From NCBI GenBank assembly GCA_002339345.1, contig DDKM01000036.1, positions 848 through 40,272 of the forward strand: a stretch of DNA of 39,425 nt. The letters are read 5' to 3'. Each line of letters begins with the position of its first letter. Position 1 is the first letter of the stretch. A program made the position numbers and the translations under genes. A model generated the notes under the pieces. The model saw only the letters and a program-made list of their open reading frames with translations. It did not search any database and had not been told where the DNA came from. Below, piece by piece: positions 16,021 through 24,561 of the stretch. This DNA is from Firmicutes bacterium UBA2598 (GTDB taxonomy: Bacteria > Bacillota > PH28-bin88).

Positions 16021-18648
16021 TTGCTGGGTACCCTTAAACGGTTACTGGATGACAATGCCAAGGAAATTAAACGCCTTTCCAGGCGGGTGCAGGCCATCAA
16101 TGACCTGGAACCGTCAATCCAGGCGTTATCCGATGCCGCTTTGGCCGATAAAACCTCCGAATTCAAACAACGCCTGGCCAATGGCGCAACCATGGACGAT
16201 ATCCTGCACGAGGCCTTTGCGGTGGTGCGGGAGGCCTCCAGGCGCACCCTGGGCCTCCGGCCCTTTGATGTCCAGTTGATTGGCGGCATGGTGCTGCACC
16301 AGGGACGCATTGCGGAAATGAAGACCGGTGAAGGTAAAACCCTGGTGGCCACCCTTCCCGCCTATCTCAATGCCCTGGCGGGCAACGGGGTACATGTGGT
16401 CACCGTCAACGACTACCTGGCCCGGCGGGACAGTGAATGGATGGGCCGCATTTACAAATTTTTGGGCCTATCCGTCGGCCTCATCGTCCACGGGCTGGAT
16501 GCCCAAAAACGGCGGGAATCCTACCTGGCGGACATCACCTATGGCACCAACAATGAATTCGGTTTCGACTATTTGCGGGACAACATGGCCTGGGAAGCGG
16601 ACCAGCGGGTTCAGCGGGTGCTCAATTACGCCATCGTGGATGAAGTGGACAGCATCCTCATCGACGAGGCCCGTACACCCTTGATCATCTCCGGCCAGGC
16701 GGATAAGCCCACCCAAATGTACTATACCGTGGCTAAAATGATTCCCCGGCTGCGGGCGGTGGAGGACTATACCGTTGATGAAAAGGCCCATACCGTGGCC
16801 CTGACGGAGGCCGGGGTGGCCAAGGTGGAACGCATGCTGGGGGTGGAAAACCTCTTTGAACACCACAACACCGAGCTGGCCCACCATGTCAACCAGGCTT
16901 TGAAGGCCCATGCCCTGATGAAACGGGATCGTGATTACGTGGTGAAGGACGGTCAGGTGATCATTGTGGACGAGTTTACCGGCCGCCTGATGTTCGGCCG
17001 GCGGTACAGCGAAGGTTTGCACCAGGCCATCGAGGCCAAGGAAGGGGTCAAGATCGAGCGGGAATCCCAAACCCTGGCCACCATCACCTTCCAGAATTAT
17101 TTCCGGATGTACAGGAAACTGGCCGGCATGACCGGCACCGCCGCCACCGAAGAGGAGGAGTTCCACAAGATTTACGGCCTGGATGTGGTGGTGATTCCCA
17201 CCAATGAGCCGATGATCAGGATTGATCACCCCGATGTGGTCTACCGGACGGAGAAGGGAAAGCTGGCAGCGGTGGTGGAGGATATCGTGTCCGTCCACAA
17301 AACCGGCCAGCCGGTGCTGGTGGGTACCGTGTCCATTGAAAAATCCGAATTATTGAGTGATCTGCTGCGCCGGCGGGGGGTGCCCCACCAGGTGCTGAAC
17401 GCCAAATACCACGAGCAGGAGGCGCAGATTGTGGCCCAGGCCGGCCGGCTGGGCGCTGTCACCATCGCCACCAACATGGCCGGGCGTGGAACCGATATCA
17501 TGCTGGGGGGCAACCCGGAATTCCTGACCAGGGAGGAACTGAAGCGGCAGGGTTTGGACCCCGCCGAGGTGGATCAGGGCACCTACCAGGAAGTTTACCG
17601 CCGCATGCGGGCCCAGTGTGAAGAGGAGCACCGCCGGGTGGTGGAACTGGGGGGGTTGTATATCCTCGGTACCGAGCGCCATGAGAGCCGGCGAATTGAC
17701 AACCAGCTGCGGGGCCGGGCGGGCCGCCAGGGGGACCCAGGTGCCAGCCGTTTTTATATCTCCCTGGAAGATGACTTGATGCGCCTGTTTGGTTCCGACA
17801 ACATTGCCGGCATCATGGATCGCCTGGGGATGGATGATACCACACCCATCGACCATCCCCTGATTTCCCGTTCCATCGAAACCGCCCAGAAGCGGGTGGA
17901 GGGACGGAATTTTGACATCCGCAAACATGTGCTGGAATATGATGATGTGATGAACCAGCAGCGGGAGGTCATCTACTCCCAGCGGTTGAAGGTGTTAACC
18001 GGCGAGGACCTGGGTGATACCATCAGGGAGATGATCACCACCCTGGTGGACCGGTCCATCACGGAATTTGCCGGCGAAAGCCGCTTTCCGGAGGAATGGG
18101 ATCTGGATGGCCTGCTGGCCCGTGCGGCGGACCTGTACCTGCCCAATCATCGCCTTACCCCCGATGATTTGCTTGAACTGGAGAAGGAGGAAATCCGGGA
18201 ACTGCTGAAAGAGCGGGCCTTGGCGGCCTACGAGGCCAGGGAGGAGGAACTGGGTAGGGAAGTGATGGCCCAGCTGGAGCGGATGATCATGCTGCGGGTG
18301 GTGGATCAGAAGTGGATGGACCACCTGGACGCCATGGATCAGCTGCGCCAGGGTATCGGCCTCAGGGCCTACGGCGGGCGGGATCCCCTGATCGAGTACA
18401 AGTATGAGGCTTACAACATGTTCAATGACATGATCGCCGCTATCCAGGAGGATACCGTCCGGCTCATCCTCCGGACCAGGGTGGCGGCACCGGAACCGGA
18501 GCCGCGGGTCAAAAACGTGGTGGAAAACCGTTACGGTGAAGATCGGGCCAAACAGCCGGTACGGGCGGAGAAGAAGGTTGGCCGTAACGACCCCTGCCCT
18601 TGCGGCAGCGGGCGCAAGTACAAGAAGTGCTGTGGCCAAAACGGGTAG
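16021..18648 (+). CDS. secA: Preprotein translocase ATPase SecA
   Basis: 875 residues, full length for SecA1, the motor that pushes unfolded precursors through SecYEG. In order: N-terminal LGTLKRLLDDNAKEIKRL; Walker A MKTGEGKT at about 100-107; the TYGTNNEFGFDYLRDNM and VDEVDSILIDEARTPLIISG motifs of nucleotide-binding domain 1; the preprotein cross-linking domain; NMAGRGTDIMLGG and RRIDNQLRGRAGRQGDPG of domain 2; the helical scaffold; and a C-terminal zinc tail GRNDPCPCGSGRKYKKCCG (SEC-C), used for binding SecB-like factors or membranes. TTG 16021 is the likely start; AAGGAAG lies 8-14 nt upstream. prfB follows after 60 nt, as in many Firmicutes (secA-prfB linkage). Confidence 0.97.
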   Translation: MLGTLKRLLDDNAKEIKRLSRRVQAINDLEPSIQALSDAALADKTSEFKQRLANGATMDDILHEAFAVVREASRRTLGLRPFDVQLIGGMVLHQGRIAEMKTGEGKTLVATLPAYLNALAGNGVHVVTVNDYLARRDSEWMGRIYKFLGLSVGLIVHGLDAQKRRESYLADITYGTNNEFGFDYLRDNMAWEADQRVQRVLNYAIVDEVDSILIDEARTPLIISGQADKPTQMYYTVAKMIPRLRAVEDYTVDEKAHTVALTEAGVAKVERMLGVENLFEHHNTELAHHVNQALKAHALMKRDRDYVVKDGQVIIVDEFTGRLMFGRRYSEGLHQAIEAKEGVKIERESQTLATITFQNYFRMYRKLAGMTGTAATEEEEFHKIYGLDVVVIPTNEPMIRIDHPDVVYRTEKGKLAAVVEDIVSVHKTGQPVLVGTVSIEKSELLSDLLRRRGVPHQVLNAKYHEQEAQIVAQAGRLGAVTIATNMAGRGTDIMLGGNPEFLTREELKRQGLDPAEVDQGTYQEVYRRMRAQCEEEHRRVVELGGLYILGTERHESRRIDNQLRGRAGRQGDPGASRFYISLEDDLMRLFGSDNIAGIMDRLGMDDTTPIDHPLISRSIETAQKRVEGRNFDIRKHVLEYDDVMNQQREVIYSQRLKVLTGEDLGDTIREMITTLVDRSITEFAGESRFPEEWDLDGLLARAADLYLPNHRLTPDDLLELEKEEIRELLKERALAAYEAREEELGREVMAQLERMIMLRVVDQKWMDHLDAMDQLRQGIGLRAYGGRDPLIEYKYEAYNMFNDMIAAIQEDTVRLILRTRVAAPEPEPRVKNVVENRYGEDRAKQPVRAEKKVGRNDPCPCGSGRKYKKCCGQNG

Positions 18649-18708
18649 TGCCAGGCTTATGGTAAAATACTTTAACAGTTAATCTTATGAACCGGCGAGG
18701 TGACTGCG

Positions 18709-19813
18709 GTGTTAGCGGATTTGAAACCCGGCCTGGAAAGGGCTGCTGCAATGCTGGCGGAATTGAGGGTTTCCCTTTGACATAGCTGCCCATATGACCA
18801 AGGTGGCAGAACTGGAGGTGGCGGTGGCGGAGCCGGGCTTCTGGGATGACCCGGCCGAAGCCCAGAAGGTGGTACAGGCCCTGGCTGCCAGCCGCAACAA
18901 GATCGAGGGTTTCCAGCGGCTGGTGGACACCCACGGGGATCTCTATGCCCTGTGGGAACTGGGGATGGAGGAAGGGGACGAATCCCTGGAGGGGGAGGTT
19001 GCCGCCGGCTTGCGGGCCCTGGAGGCGGAACTGGAAAAGGTACATTTGGAAGTGTTATTAAGTGGCAAATATGATGCCCACAGCGCCATCTTAACCCTCC
19101 ATGCCGGGGCGGGTGGAACGGAATCCCAGGACTGGGTGCAGATGCTCTTACGGATGTATATCCGGTGGGCGGAAGACCATGGTTACCAGGCAGAGGTGCT
19201 GGATGCCCTGGCTGGGGACGAGGCGGGAATCAAAAGCGCTACCCTGTCCGTCCGGGGCCCCAATGCCTATGGTTACCTGCGGTCAGAACGGGGGGTACAC
19301 CGCCTGGTGCGGATTTCTCCCTTCGATGCCGCCAGCCGCCGGCACACCTCCTTTGCCTCCGTTGACGTCATGCCGGAGGTGGAGAGCGAGGATGAGGTGG
19401 ATATCCGGCCGGAGGATTTAAAGATTGATACCTACCGTTCCGGCGGGGCGGGCGGGCAGCATGTCAACAAGACGGATTCGGCGGTGCGCATCACCCACCT
19501 GCCCACCGGTATTGTGGTCCAGTGCCAGAATGAGCGGTCCCAGCACGCCAACCGGTTGACCGCCATGAAGATTTTGTCCGCCAAGCTGTTGGAGTTGAAA
19601 AGGCAGCAGGAGGAACAGGAAATGGCGGCCTTGCGGGGGGTACAGCAGGAGATCGCCTGGGGCAGCCAAATCCGCTCCTATGTTTTCCATCCCTACAGCC
19701 TGGTCAAGGATCACCGCACCGGCGTGGAGGTGGGCAATGTGCATGCGGTAATGGACGGCCTGCTGGATCCTTTCATCGCTGGCTTTTTGCAGCAACAGGC
19801 CCTTGGCAGGTAG
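18709..19813 (+). CDS. prfB: Peptide chain release factor 2, expressed by programmed +1 frameshift
   Basis: Release factor 2 recognises UGA and UAA and hydrolyses peptidyl-tRNA. The first 23 codons run from GTG 18709 (GAGGTGA 6 nt upstream) to CTT 18775-18777, followed by an in-frame TGA at 18778. A +1 shift at CTTTGAC continues into the main frame as DIAAHMTKVAELEVAVAEPGFWDD, giving 367 residues. The main frame has the RF2 tripeptide region SPF (RISPFDAASRRHTSF) and the catalytic GGQ at about 248-250 (RSGGAGGQHVNKTDSAVRITH). The shift is autoregulatory: low RF2 favours shifting and more RF2. A TGGTAAAAT extended -10 at 18660-18668 may provide an extra promoter. An annotation starting at the ATG of 18794 would miss the N-terminus. 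Confidence 0.95.
18763..18781 (+). promoter_or_regulatory. prfB +1 frameshift signal
   Basis: TTGAGGGTTTCCCTTTGAC: slippery CTT followed by TGA C, and an internal Shine-Dalgarno-like GAGGG (18765-18769). The SD-like block is 5 nt from the CTT, against 3 nt in E. coli and B. subtilis, and is shorter, so shifting may be less efficient. Confidence 0.9.
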
Positions 19814-19870
19814 GTTGCGCTGCAACAAAGGTGCGTCCGGGAGAATCCACCGGCAAGGCAGGGATGGTTG

Positions 19871-20332
19871 ATGCGGTTTTTATTTTTCGGCCTGGTGCTG
19901 TTACTGGCGGGAATGGTAGCAGCCCAGGCCCTTTTGCCTTCCGCCGTTGACGGTTTGGTGGCGGAAGCGGTGGCCAAATGCCTGGGGGGAGTGGTAGCCA
20001 TCACCGCCCGTACCGCTGCCTTTCCTGCGGTCAAGGTACTGGCGGGCAGGCTGGATGGTCAGCAAATACCCCTGGAAGTGCCGGGCCGTTTCCGGCTGGA
20101 CGGGGGAGTAGTTGAATTTGTACCAACCGGAATTAGTATTGGCGGCTGGGACTTGGGCCGTACCTTTACCGAGCGGTTGCTGGCGCAGGTGCGCTACCGC
20201 CTGCCCCTCCCGTCCCTGCCCGGCGGACTGGTAATGCAGGAAATCCGGGTGGAGGGAGAGGGAGTGTGGCTGCGAGCCTTCCGGAGGGAGGACGGGTTCC
20301 CGCCCCTTTTAACTGCAGCTGTCGGTGGATAA
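19871..20332 (+). CDS. Exported LmeA/DUF2993-like small protein
   Basis: 153 residues starting at ATG 19871. The N-terminus MRFLFFGLVLLLAGMVAAQALLP is a signal peptide or membrane anchor. The mature part begins VDGLVAEAVAKCLGGVVAITARTAAFPAVKVLAGRLDGQ, which recalls the lipid-binding DUF2993/LmeA fold, where a similar pattern of short beta-strands describes a surface area called the gene product's F-x-x-hydrophobic-x-G motif. The family is usually longer (about 230 residues), so this is a compact form or a distant relative. A possible role in envelope lipid handling is inference. It sits between prfB and a ferredoxin gene, and I see no promoter of its own. Confidence 0.45.
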   Translation: MRFLFFGLVLLLAGMVAAQALLPSAVDGLVAEAVAKCLGGVVAITARTAAFPAVKVLAGRLDGQQIPLEVPGRFRLDGGVVEFVPTGISIGGWDLGRTFTERLLAQVRYRLPLPSLPGGLVMQEIRVEGEGVWLRAFRREDGFPPLLTAAVGG

Positions 20333-20393
20333 GCGGTAAGGCGTGGGGTATGCTAAGGGAAACACTTTCATGCATGCCATTGGAGGGATTCCG

Positions 20394-20579
20394 GTGCCCT
20401 ATCACATTACCGAAGATTGTGTGGCCTGTGGTGGGTGTGCGGTGGTCTGTCCGGCCGGTGCCATCGATGACGGTTACACCTGTTTTGCCGATTCCCGTTT
20501 CTACCGGATCCGTCCCAGTTGCAACCAGTGCGGCCGGTGTGTGGAGGTCTGCCCGACTGGTGCCATCATCCAAGTCTAA
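20394..20579 (+). CDS. 2[4Fe-4S] ferredoxin
   Basis: A 61-residue bacterial ferredoxin. Two complete cluster motifs, CVACGGCAVVCP and CNQCGRCVEVCP, bind two [4Fe-4S] clusters and carry electrons at low potential. The conserved PYHITEDC start and PxGAI after each motif are typical of clostridial ferredoxins. GTG 20394 is the start: GGAGGG lies 6 nt upstream and the resulting N-terminus fits the family, whereas an in-frame ATG at 20370 has a poor ribosome site. The insert between motifs (DDGYTCFADSRFYRIRPS) is longer than in the shortest clostridial ferredoxins. Partner enzymes are not adjacent. Confidence 0.93.
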   Translation: MPYHITEDCVACGGCAVVCPAGAIDDGYTCFADSRFYRIRPSCNQCGRCVEVCPTGAIIQV

Positions 20580-20683
20580 GCCTGGGGAGACCCTTTTTCC
20601 TTTGTCCGGCAGGAAATTTGGCAGAGTTTGCCGAACAGGAATGCCCTATCCAGTAAAGATACGAGCGGGGAGGGGGACAGACC

Positions 20684-21547
20684 ATGGGTTGGCGTGCTGC
20701 CCGGACCCTGGGCTTGGCCTGGAGTTACCTGGGTGTGATCCTGGGCAGCCTGTTGGTGGCCCTGGGCCTGGTGTTGTTTCTGGTGCCCAATAAGATTGCC
20801 GCCGGGGGTGTCAGCGGGCTGGCCACCGTTATTTACTACATTGCCGGTTTTCCGGTGGGTGTGACCATGCTGGTGCTGAACATCCCGTTGTTTCTGGCCG
20901 GATTGCGCACCCTGGGCTTGCATTTTGGGCTGAAATCCCTCCTTGGTACCGTGGTGCTGTCCCTTTTTATTGACCTGCTGGGCCCCCGCCTGGGGGTTCC
21001 CACCAGGGATCCCCTGCTGGCCTCCATTTACGGTGGCATTCTGGTGGGGGTGGGGCTGGGCATCGTGTTCAGGGCCGGTGGCACCACCGGCGGGACGGAC
21101 TTGGCGGCCCAGGTGGCCCGGCGTTTTGTGCGGGTAACCTCCGGGTCCATGCTGCTGGCCATCGACGGGGTGGTCATCGCCCTGGCCGGCTGGGTATTCG
21201 GCGTGGAGCTGGCCCTTTACGCCCTGGTATCCCTTTTCGTTACCGCCCGGGTCATCGACCTGGTGCAGGAGGGTGTGGGTTATTTCAAAGCGGCCCTGAT
21301 TATTTCCGACCATAACCGGGAAATTGGTCAGGCGGTGAATACCCACCTGGATAGGGGGGCCACGGTACTGGCCGGCCGGGGCGTATACACCGGCAATGAC
21401 CGGGAGGTGCTGTTGGTGGTGGTCACCAGGCCGGAGGTGACCAAACTGAAGGAGTTGGTGATTAAATATGATCCCAAGGCCTTTGTGATTGTAACCAATG
21501 TGCACGAGGTATTGGGCGAGGGATTTAAGGACTGGAGCCGGGAGTAA
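20684..21547 (+). CDS. YitT-family membrane protein (DUF161 + DUF2179)
   Basis: 287 residues. Five to six transmembrane helices from residue 12 (LAWSYLGVILGSLLVALGLVLFLVP, then GVSGLATVIYYIAGFPVGVTMLVLNIPLF) form the YitT domain. A soluble C-terminal domain follows (DHNREIGQAVNTHLDRGATVLAGRGVYTGNDREVLLVVVTRPEVTKLKELV), which is DUF2179. The GVSGLATVIYY and RAGGTTGGTDLAAQVARRF motifs are diagnostic. Family members are uncharacterised; transport has been proposed. ATG 20684 lies after GGGGAGGGGGAC, a strong ribosome site. The gene continues without a terminator into the transketolase pair, 31 nt downstream. Confidence 0.88.
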   Translation: MGWRAARTLGLAWSYLGVILGSLLVALGLVLFLVPNKIAAGGVSGLATVIYYIAGFPVGVTMLVLNIPLFLAGLRTLGLHFGLKSLLGTVVLSLFIDLLGPRLGVPTRDPLLASIYGGILVGVGLGIVFRAGGTTGGTDLAAQVARRFVRVTSGSMLLAIDGVVIALAGWVFGVELALYALVSLFVTARVIDLVQEGVGYFKAALIISDHNREIGQAVNTHLDRGATVLAGRGVYTGNDREVLLVVVTRPEVTKLKELVIKYDPKAFVIVTNVHEVLGEGFKDWSRE

Positions 21548-21578
21548 ACCGGCGTTTCAAGGCGGGAGGTAGAGCAAA

Positions 21579-22412
21579 ATGGATGAGACAAAATTGCGGG
21601 AACTGCAAGAGCGGGCACTGGCGGTGCGGCGGGATATCGTGGAAATGATCGCCCTGGCCGGATCCGGTCATCCCGGTGGGTCCCTGTCTGGTGTGGAGAT
21701 CGCCTGTGCGCTGTATTTCCATGCCATGCGCATCAGGCCGGCTGAGCCGGACTGGCCGGAACGGGACCGGTTCGTCCTTTCAAAAGGTCATGCTGCCCCT
21801 CTGTTATATGCGGTGCTGGCCCAGGCCGGCTATTTTCCCCGGGAGGAACTGAAAGGACTCCGGCGGATTGACCGTATGCTGCAAGGACATCCCGATGCCA
21901 AGGGCACCCCGGGGGTTGAGGTTTCCACCGGCTCCCTGGGCCAGGGTATTGCCGTGGCCAATGGAATTGCCCTGGCTGGTAAACTGGACGGGCGGGACTA
22001 CCGGGTGTATGTGCTGGTTGGTGACGGTGAACTGCAGGAGGGGCTGGTATGGGAAGCGGCCATGGCGGCCGCCCATTACCGGCTGGACAATGTGACGGTG
22101 TTTGTGGACTATAACGGGTTCCAGATTGACGGGCGCATCCAGGATGTGATGAACCCCGACCCGGTCCCGGACAAGTGGCGGGCCTTCGGCTGGCATGTGC
22201 TGGAGATCGACGGCCATGATTTCCCCCAGATCCTGTCTGCCATCGACACGGCCAGGTCGGTGCAAGGTAAACCCACGGCGGTGATAGCCCGGACGGTGAA
22301 GGGGAAGGGTATTTCCTTCATGGAAAACCAGGTGGGTTGGCACGGTGTGGCGCCCAAGCCCGATGAACTGGAGCGGGCCCTGGTGGAACTGGCCGGCTGG
22401 CAGCCCGCTTGA
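21579..22412 (+). CDS. Transketolase, N-terminal subunit
   Basis: 277 residues, covering the thiamine-diphosphate pyrophosphate-binding half of transketolase. Visible are AGSGHPGGSLSGVEIACALYF, the SKGHAAPLLYAVLAQAGYF segment, the G-T-S substrate region EVSTGSLGQGIAVANGIAL and the ThDP motif GDGELQEGLVWEAAMAAAHY followed by VDYNGFQIDG. In many anaerobes transketolase is encoded as two subunits, and the second follows directly here. The enzyme transfers two-carbon ketol units in the non-oxidative pentose phosphate pathway; the split form is also found in secondary-metabolite pathways, but nothing here points that way. ATG 21579 follows GGGAGGTAGAG. Confidence 0.93.
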   Translation: MDETKLRELQERALAVRRDIVEMIALAGSGHPGGSLSGVEIACALYFHAMRIRPAEPDWPERDRFVLSKGHAAPLLYAVLAQAGYFPREELKGLRRIDRMLQGHPDAKGTPGVEVSTGSLGQGIAVANGIALAGKLDGRDYRVYVLVGDGELQEGLVWEAAMAAAHYRLDNVTVFVDYNGFQIDGRIQDVMNPDPVPDKWRAFGWHVLEIDGHDFPQILSAIDTARSVQGKPTAVIARTVKGKGISFMENQVGWHGVAPKPDELERALVELAGWQPA

Positions 22413-22432
22413 AGCAGAATGGGAGGCGAGAA

Positions 22433-23392
22433 ATGATGAGCAAGATGGCCACCCGGGACGCCTATGGACAAACCCTGGTGCGTCTCGGAGAAAGGGAACC
22501 CCGGGTTGTGGTGCTGGACGCCGATCTGGCCAAATCCACCAAAACCATCGATTTTGCCAAGTCATTCCCCCAGCGGTTTTTCGATATGGGTATCGCCGAA
22601 CAGAATCTGATATGTACCGCCGCCGGCCTGGCCCTGGCAGGTAAAATTCCCTTTGCCAGTACCTTTGCGGTGTTTGCCACCGGCCGCGCCTTTGAGCAGA
22701 TCAGGAATTCCGTAGCCTATCCCAGGGCCAATGTGAAGATTGCCGCTACCCACGCCGGTTTGACGGTGGGAGAGGATGGGGCATCCCACCAGTCGGTGGA
22801 GGATATCGCCATCATGCGCTCCTTGCCTGGCATGACGGTGCTGGTGCCCGCCGATGCCCGGGAAACGGAACTGATGGTGGAAGCGGCAGCCGCCCACAAG
22901 GGACCGGTATATATCCGCCTGGGCCGTTCCGGGGTGCCGCAGCTTTTCGACATGGAATACCAGTTTGCCATGGGTAAGTCCCCTGTGCTGCGGGAAGGTG
23001 ATGATGCCGCCATTTTCGCCTGTGGCATCATGGTGGCGGAAGCCCTTACGGCAGCCAGGCAGCTGGCGGAGGCGGGGCTTGAGGTAACGGTGGTCAATGT
23101 TTCCTCCATCAAGCCCATGGATGAAAAAACCATTATTGAAGCTGCCAGGCAAGCCGGTGCCGTGGTCACCGCCGAGGAACACAGTGTGGTGGGCGGACTG
23201 GGCAGTGCTGTGGCTGAGTTGCTGGCCCGTCACTACCCGGTGCCGGTGGAGATGGTGGGAGTGCAGGACACCTTCGGCGAATCCGGTAGCCCATCGGATC
23301 TTCTGCAAAAATACGGTCTGACCGCCCATCACATCGCCAGAGGGGTGGAAAGAGTAGTGCTGCGCAAAAAAACCATATCCGGAAACCGGTAA
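22433..23392 (+). CDS. Transketolase, C-terminal subunit
   Basis: 319 residues, covering the pyrimidine-binding and C-terminal domains. MGIAEQNLICTAAGLALAGKIPFASTFAVFATGRAFEQIRN contains the catalytic-type Glu and the aromatic residues that hold the ThDP ring; VKIAATHAGLTVGEDGASHQSVEDIAIMRSLPGM and VSSIKPMDEKTII follow. ATG 22433 is chosen because GGGAGG lies 6 nt before it; an in-frame TTG 22409 lies within the end of the first subunit gene and is unlikely. The two subunits would form a heterotetramer. A hairpin terminator ends the operon at 23413. Confidence 0.93.
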   Translation: MMSKMATRDAYGQTLVRLGEREPRVVVLDADLAKSTKTIDFAKSFPQRFFDMGIAEQNLICTAAGLALAGKIPFASTFAVFATGRAFEQIRNSVAYPRANVKIAATHAGLTVGEDGASHQSVEDIAIMRSLPGMTVLVPADARETELMVEAAAAHKGPVYIRLGRSGVPQLFDMEYQFAMGKSPVLREGDDAAIFACGIMVAEALTAARQLAEAGLEVTVVNVSSIKPMDEKTIIEAARQAGAVVTAEEHSVVGGLGSAVAELLARHYPVPVEMVGVQDTFGESGSPSDLLQKYGLTAHHIARGVERVVLRKKTISGNR

Positions 23393-23412
23393 AGCATACG
23401 TTGGCAAAAAAC

Positions 23413-23437
23413 GCCGCCTGCCCAAAGGGCGGCTTTT
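23413..23437 (+). terminator. Rho-independent terminator after the transketolase operon
   Basis: GCCGCC / GGCGGC stem (6 bp, 9-nt loop TGCCCAAAG), followed by TTTTGCTTTG. Moderate strength. Confidence 0.7.
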
Positions 23438-23533
23438 GCTTTGTCTGGAAACCGTATCTACCGCTGCCAGCGGTTTGCCGGAGGGTTACTGCCCATAGTG
23501 TGCATACTAAGAAAAACTGATGGAGGTGATAAA

Positions 23534-23707
23534 ATGAAAGCCAATACTACCAGCTGGGTTGTCACCGGTCTTGGGGCCGCAGTAACCGCTGTGGGCGCAA
23601 CAGCCTTAACCGGTGCCATCGGTGCCGGGGTGGTGGGATTTGGGGTAGCCCATATGGTGCTTGGAGTCCTGGATATGTTTCGCCCCAGTGTCCGGAATGA
23701 TAGCTGA
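23534..23707 (+). CDS. 57-residue hydrophobic protein, Gly/Ala-rich
   Basis: ATG 23534 lies 5 nt after the strong site GGAGGTGAT. The protein begins MKANTTSW, then VVTGLGAAVTAVGATALTGAIGAGVVGFGVAHMVLGVLDMF, and ends RPSVRNDS. One long or two short transmembrane helices are likely, with small residues (Gly, Ala) spaced so that helices could pack tightly. It has its own terminator 15 nt after the stop, so it is a discrete transcription unit. I do not recognise a family. Such short, strongly translated membrane peptides often regulate larger membrane proteins, but nothing here shows which. Confidence 0.7.
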   Translation: MKANTTSWVVTGLGAAVTAVGATALTGAIGAGVVGFGVAHMVLGVLDMFRPSVRNDS

Positions 23708-23721
23708 ACAAATTTTAATTT

Positions 23722-23744
23722 AACCGCCCTCGGGGCGGTTTTTT
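23722..23744 (+). terminator. Rho-independent terminator of the 57-residue protein gene
   Basis: Perfect 8-bp stem AACCGCCC / GGGCGGTT with a TCG loop, then TTTT. Confidence 0.9.
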
Positions 23745-23822
23745 CATGTCAGGAAATTGACGGAAACTTACATTTCCTGTATCTCTCAGCAGGATTCTTA
23801 TGTATGTTGTCGAAACCGGAAT

Positions 23823-23851
23823 ATGACAGATGAGCCGCCATGTTCTACAAT
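23823..23851 (+). promoter_or_regulatory. Sigma-A-type promoter of the ftsEX operon
   Basis: ATGACA (23823-23828), 17-nt spacer, TACAAT (23846-23851). One mismatch in each box. It ends 23 nt before the ftsE TTG. Confidence 0.6.
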
Positions 23852-23874
23852 TCGCAACCAGGGGGTAACTGTCT

Positions 23875-24561
23875 TTGATTCAATTTATTAATGTATCCAA
23901 GGTATATCCCAATGGAAACAAGGCGCTTGCCGATGTTAGCTTTCAGGTTGACAAGGGTGAGTTTGTTTTTTTGGTTGGCCCCAGCGGGGCGGGCAAGTCC
24001 ACTGTCATTAGAATGATGTTCAGGGAAGAGCTGCCTACCCGTGGCCAGATCATGATCGGAGGCAAGAGCATCCTGCGGCTCCGGCGCTCGGAAATTCCCA
24101 TCCTGCGCCGCAACATGGGTGTGGTATTTCAGGATTACCGTCTGCTGTCCGACCGGACCGCCTATGAAAACATTGCCTTTGCCATGCAGGTGGTGGAGGC
24201 CGCGCCCTGGGAGATCCGGGAGCGGGTTCCCCAGGTGCTGGAGATGGTTGGGCTTTCCCACCGGGCGGACCACTATCCACACCAGCTTTCCGGGGGGGAA
24301 CAGCAACGGGTGGCCATTGCCCGTGCTATTGTCAATAATCCCCGCATCCTGGTGGCGGATGAACCAACCGGTAACTTGGATGCCGAAACCTCCTGGCAAA
24401 TCATCCACCTCCTGAACGAGATCAATAAGCGGGGCACCACCATAGTGGTGGCCACCCACAACCGGGAGATTGTTACTACCATGCGCAAACGGGTACTGAC
24501 CCTGGAGGGAGGCGCCCTGGTACGGGATGTGGAAAGGGGGACAGTACGACGTGAAGCCTAG
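23875..24561 (+). CDS. ftsE: Cell-division ABC ATPase FtsE
   Basis: 228 residues. FtsE hydrolyses ATP at the septum and, with FtsX, activates a periplasmic peptidoglycan hydrolase. Motifs: Walker A GPSGAGKST (about 36-44), FQDYRLL at the Q-loop, signature LSGGEQQRVAIARA, Walker B ILVADEPTGNLD, and the switch region VVATHNREIV. TTG 23875 follows GGGGGT by 8 nt. The stop codon overlaps the ftsX start region by 11 nt. It opens a cluster with ftsX, an M23 peptidase, ctp and a MinJ-like gene, all co-directional. Confidence 0.95.
   Translation: MIQFINVSKVYPNGNKALADVSFQVDKGEFVFLVGPSGAGKSTVIRMMFREELPTRGQIMIGGKSILRLRRSEIPILRRNMGVVFQDYRLLSDRTAYENIAFAMQVVEAAPWEIRERVPQVLEMVGLSHRADHYPHQLSGGEQQRVAIARAIVNNPRILVADEPTGNLDAETSWQIIHLLNEINKRGTTIVVATHNREIVTTMRKRVLTLEGGALVRDVERGTVRREA

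Noticed and set aside
16468..17298. 276-codon minus-strand frame inside secA
   Set aside because: Antisense to a universally conserved gene, with no ribosome site and His/Gly-rich shadow composition.
20576..21505. 309-codon minus-strand frame
   Set aside because: Shadow of the YitT-family gene; Gln/His/Gly-rich and featureless.
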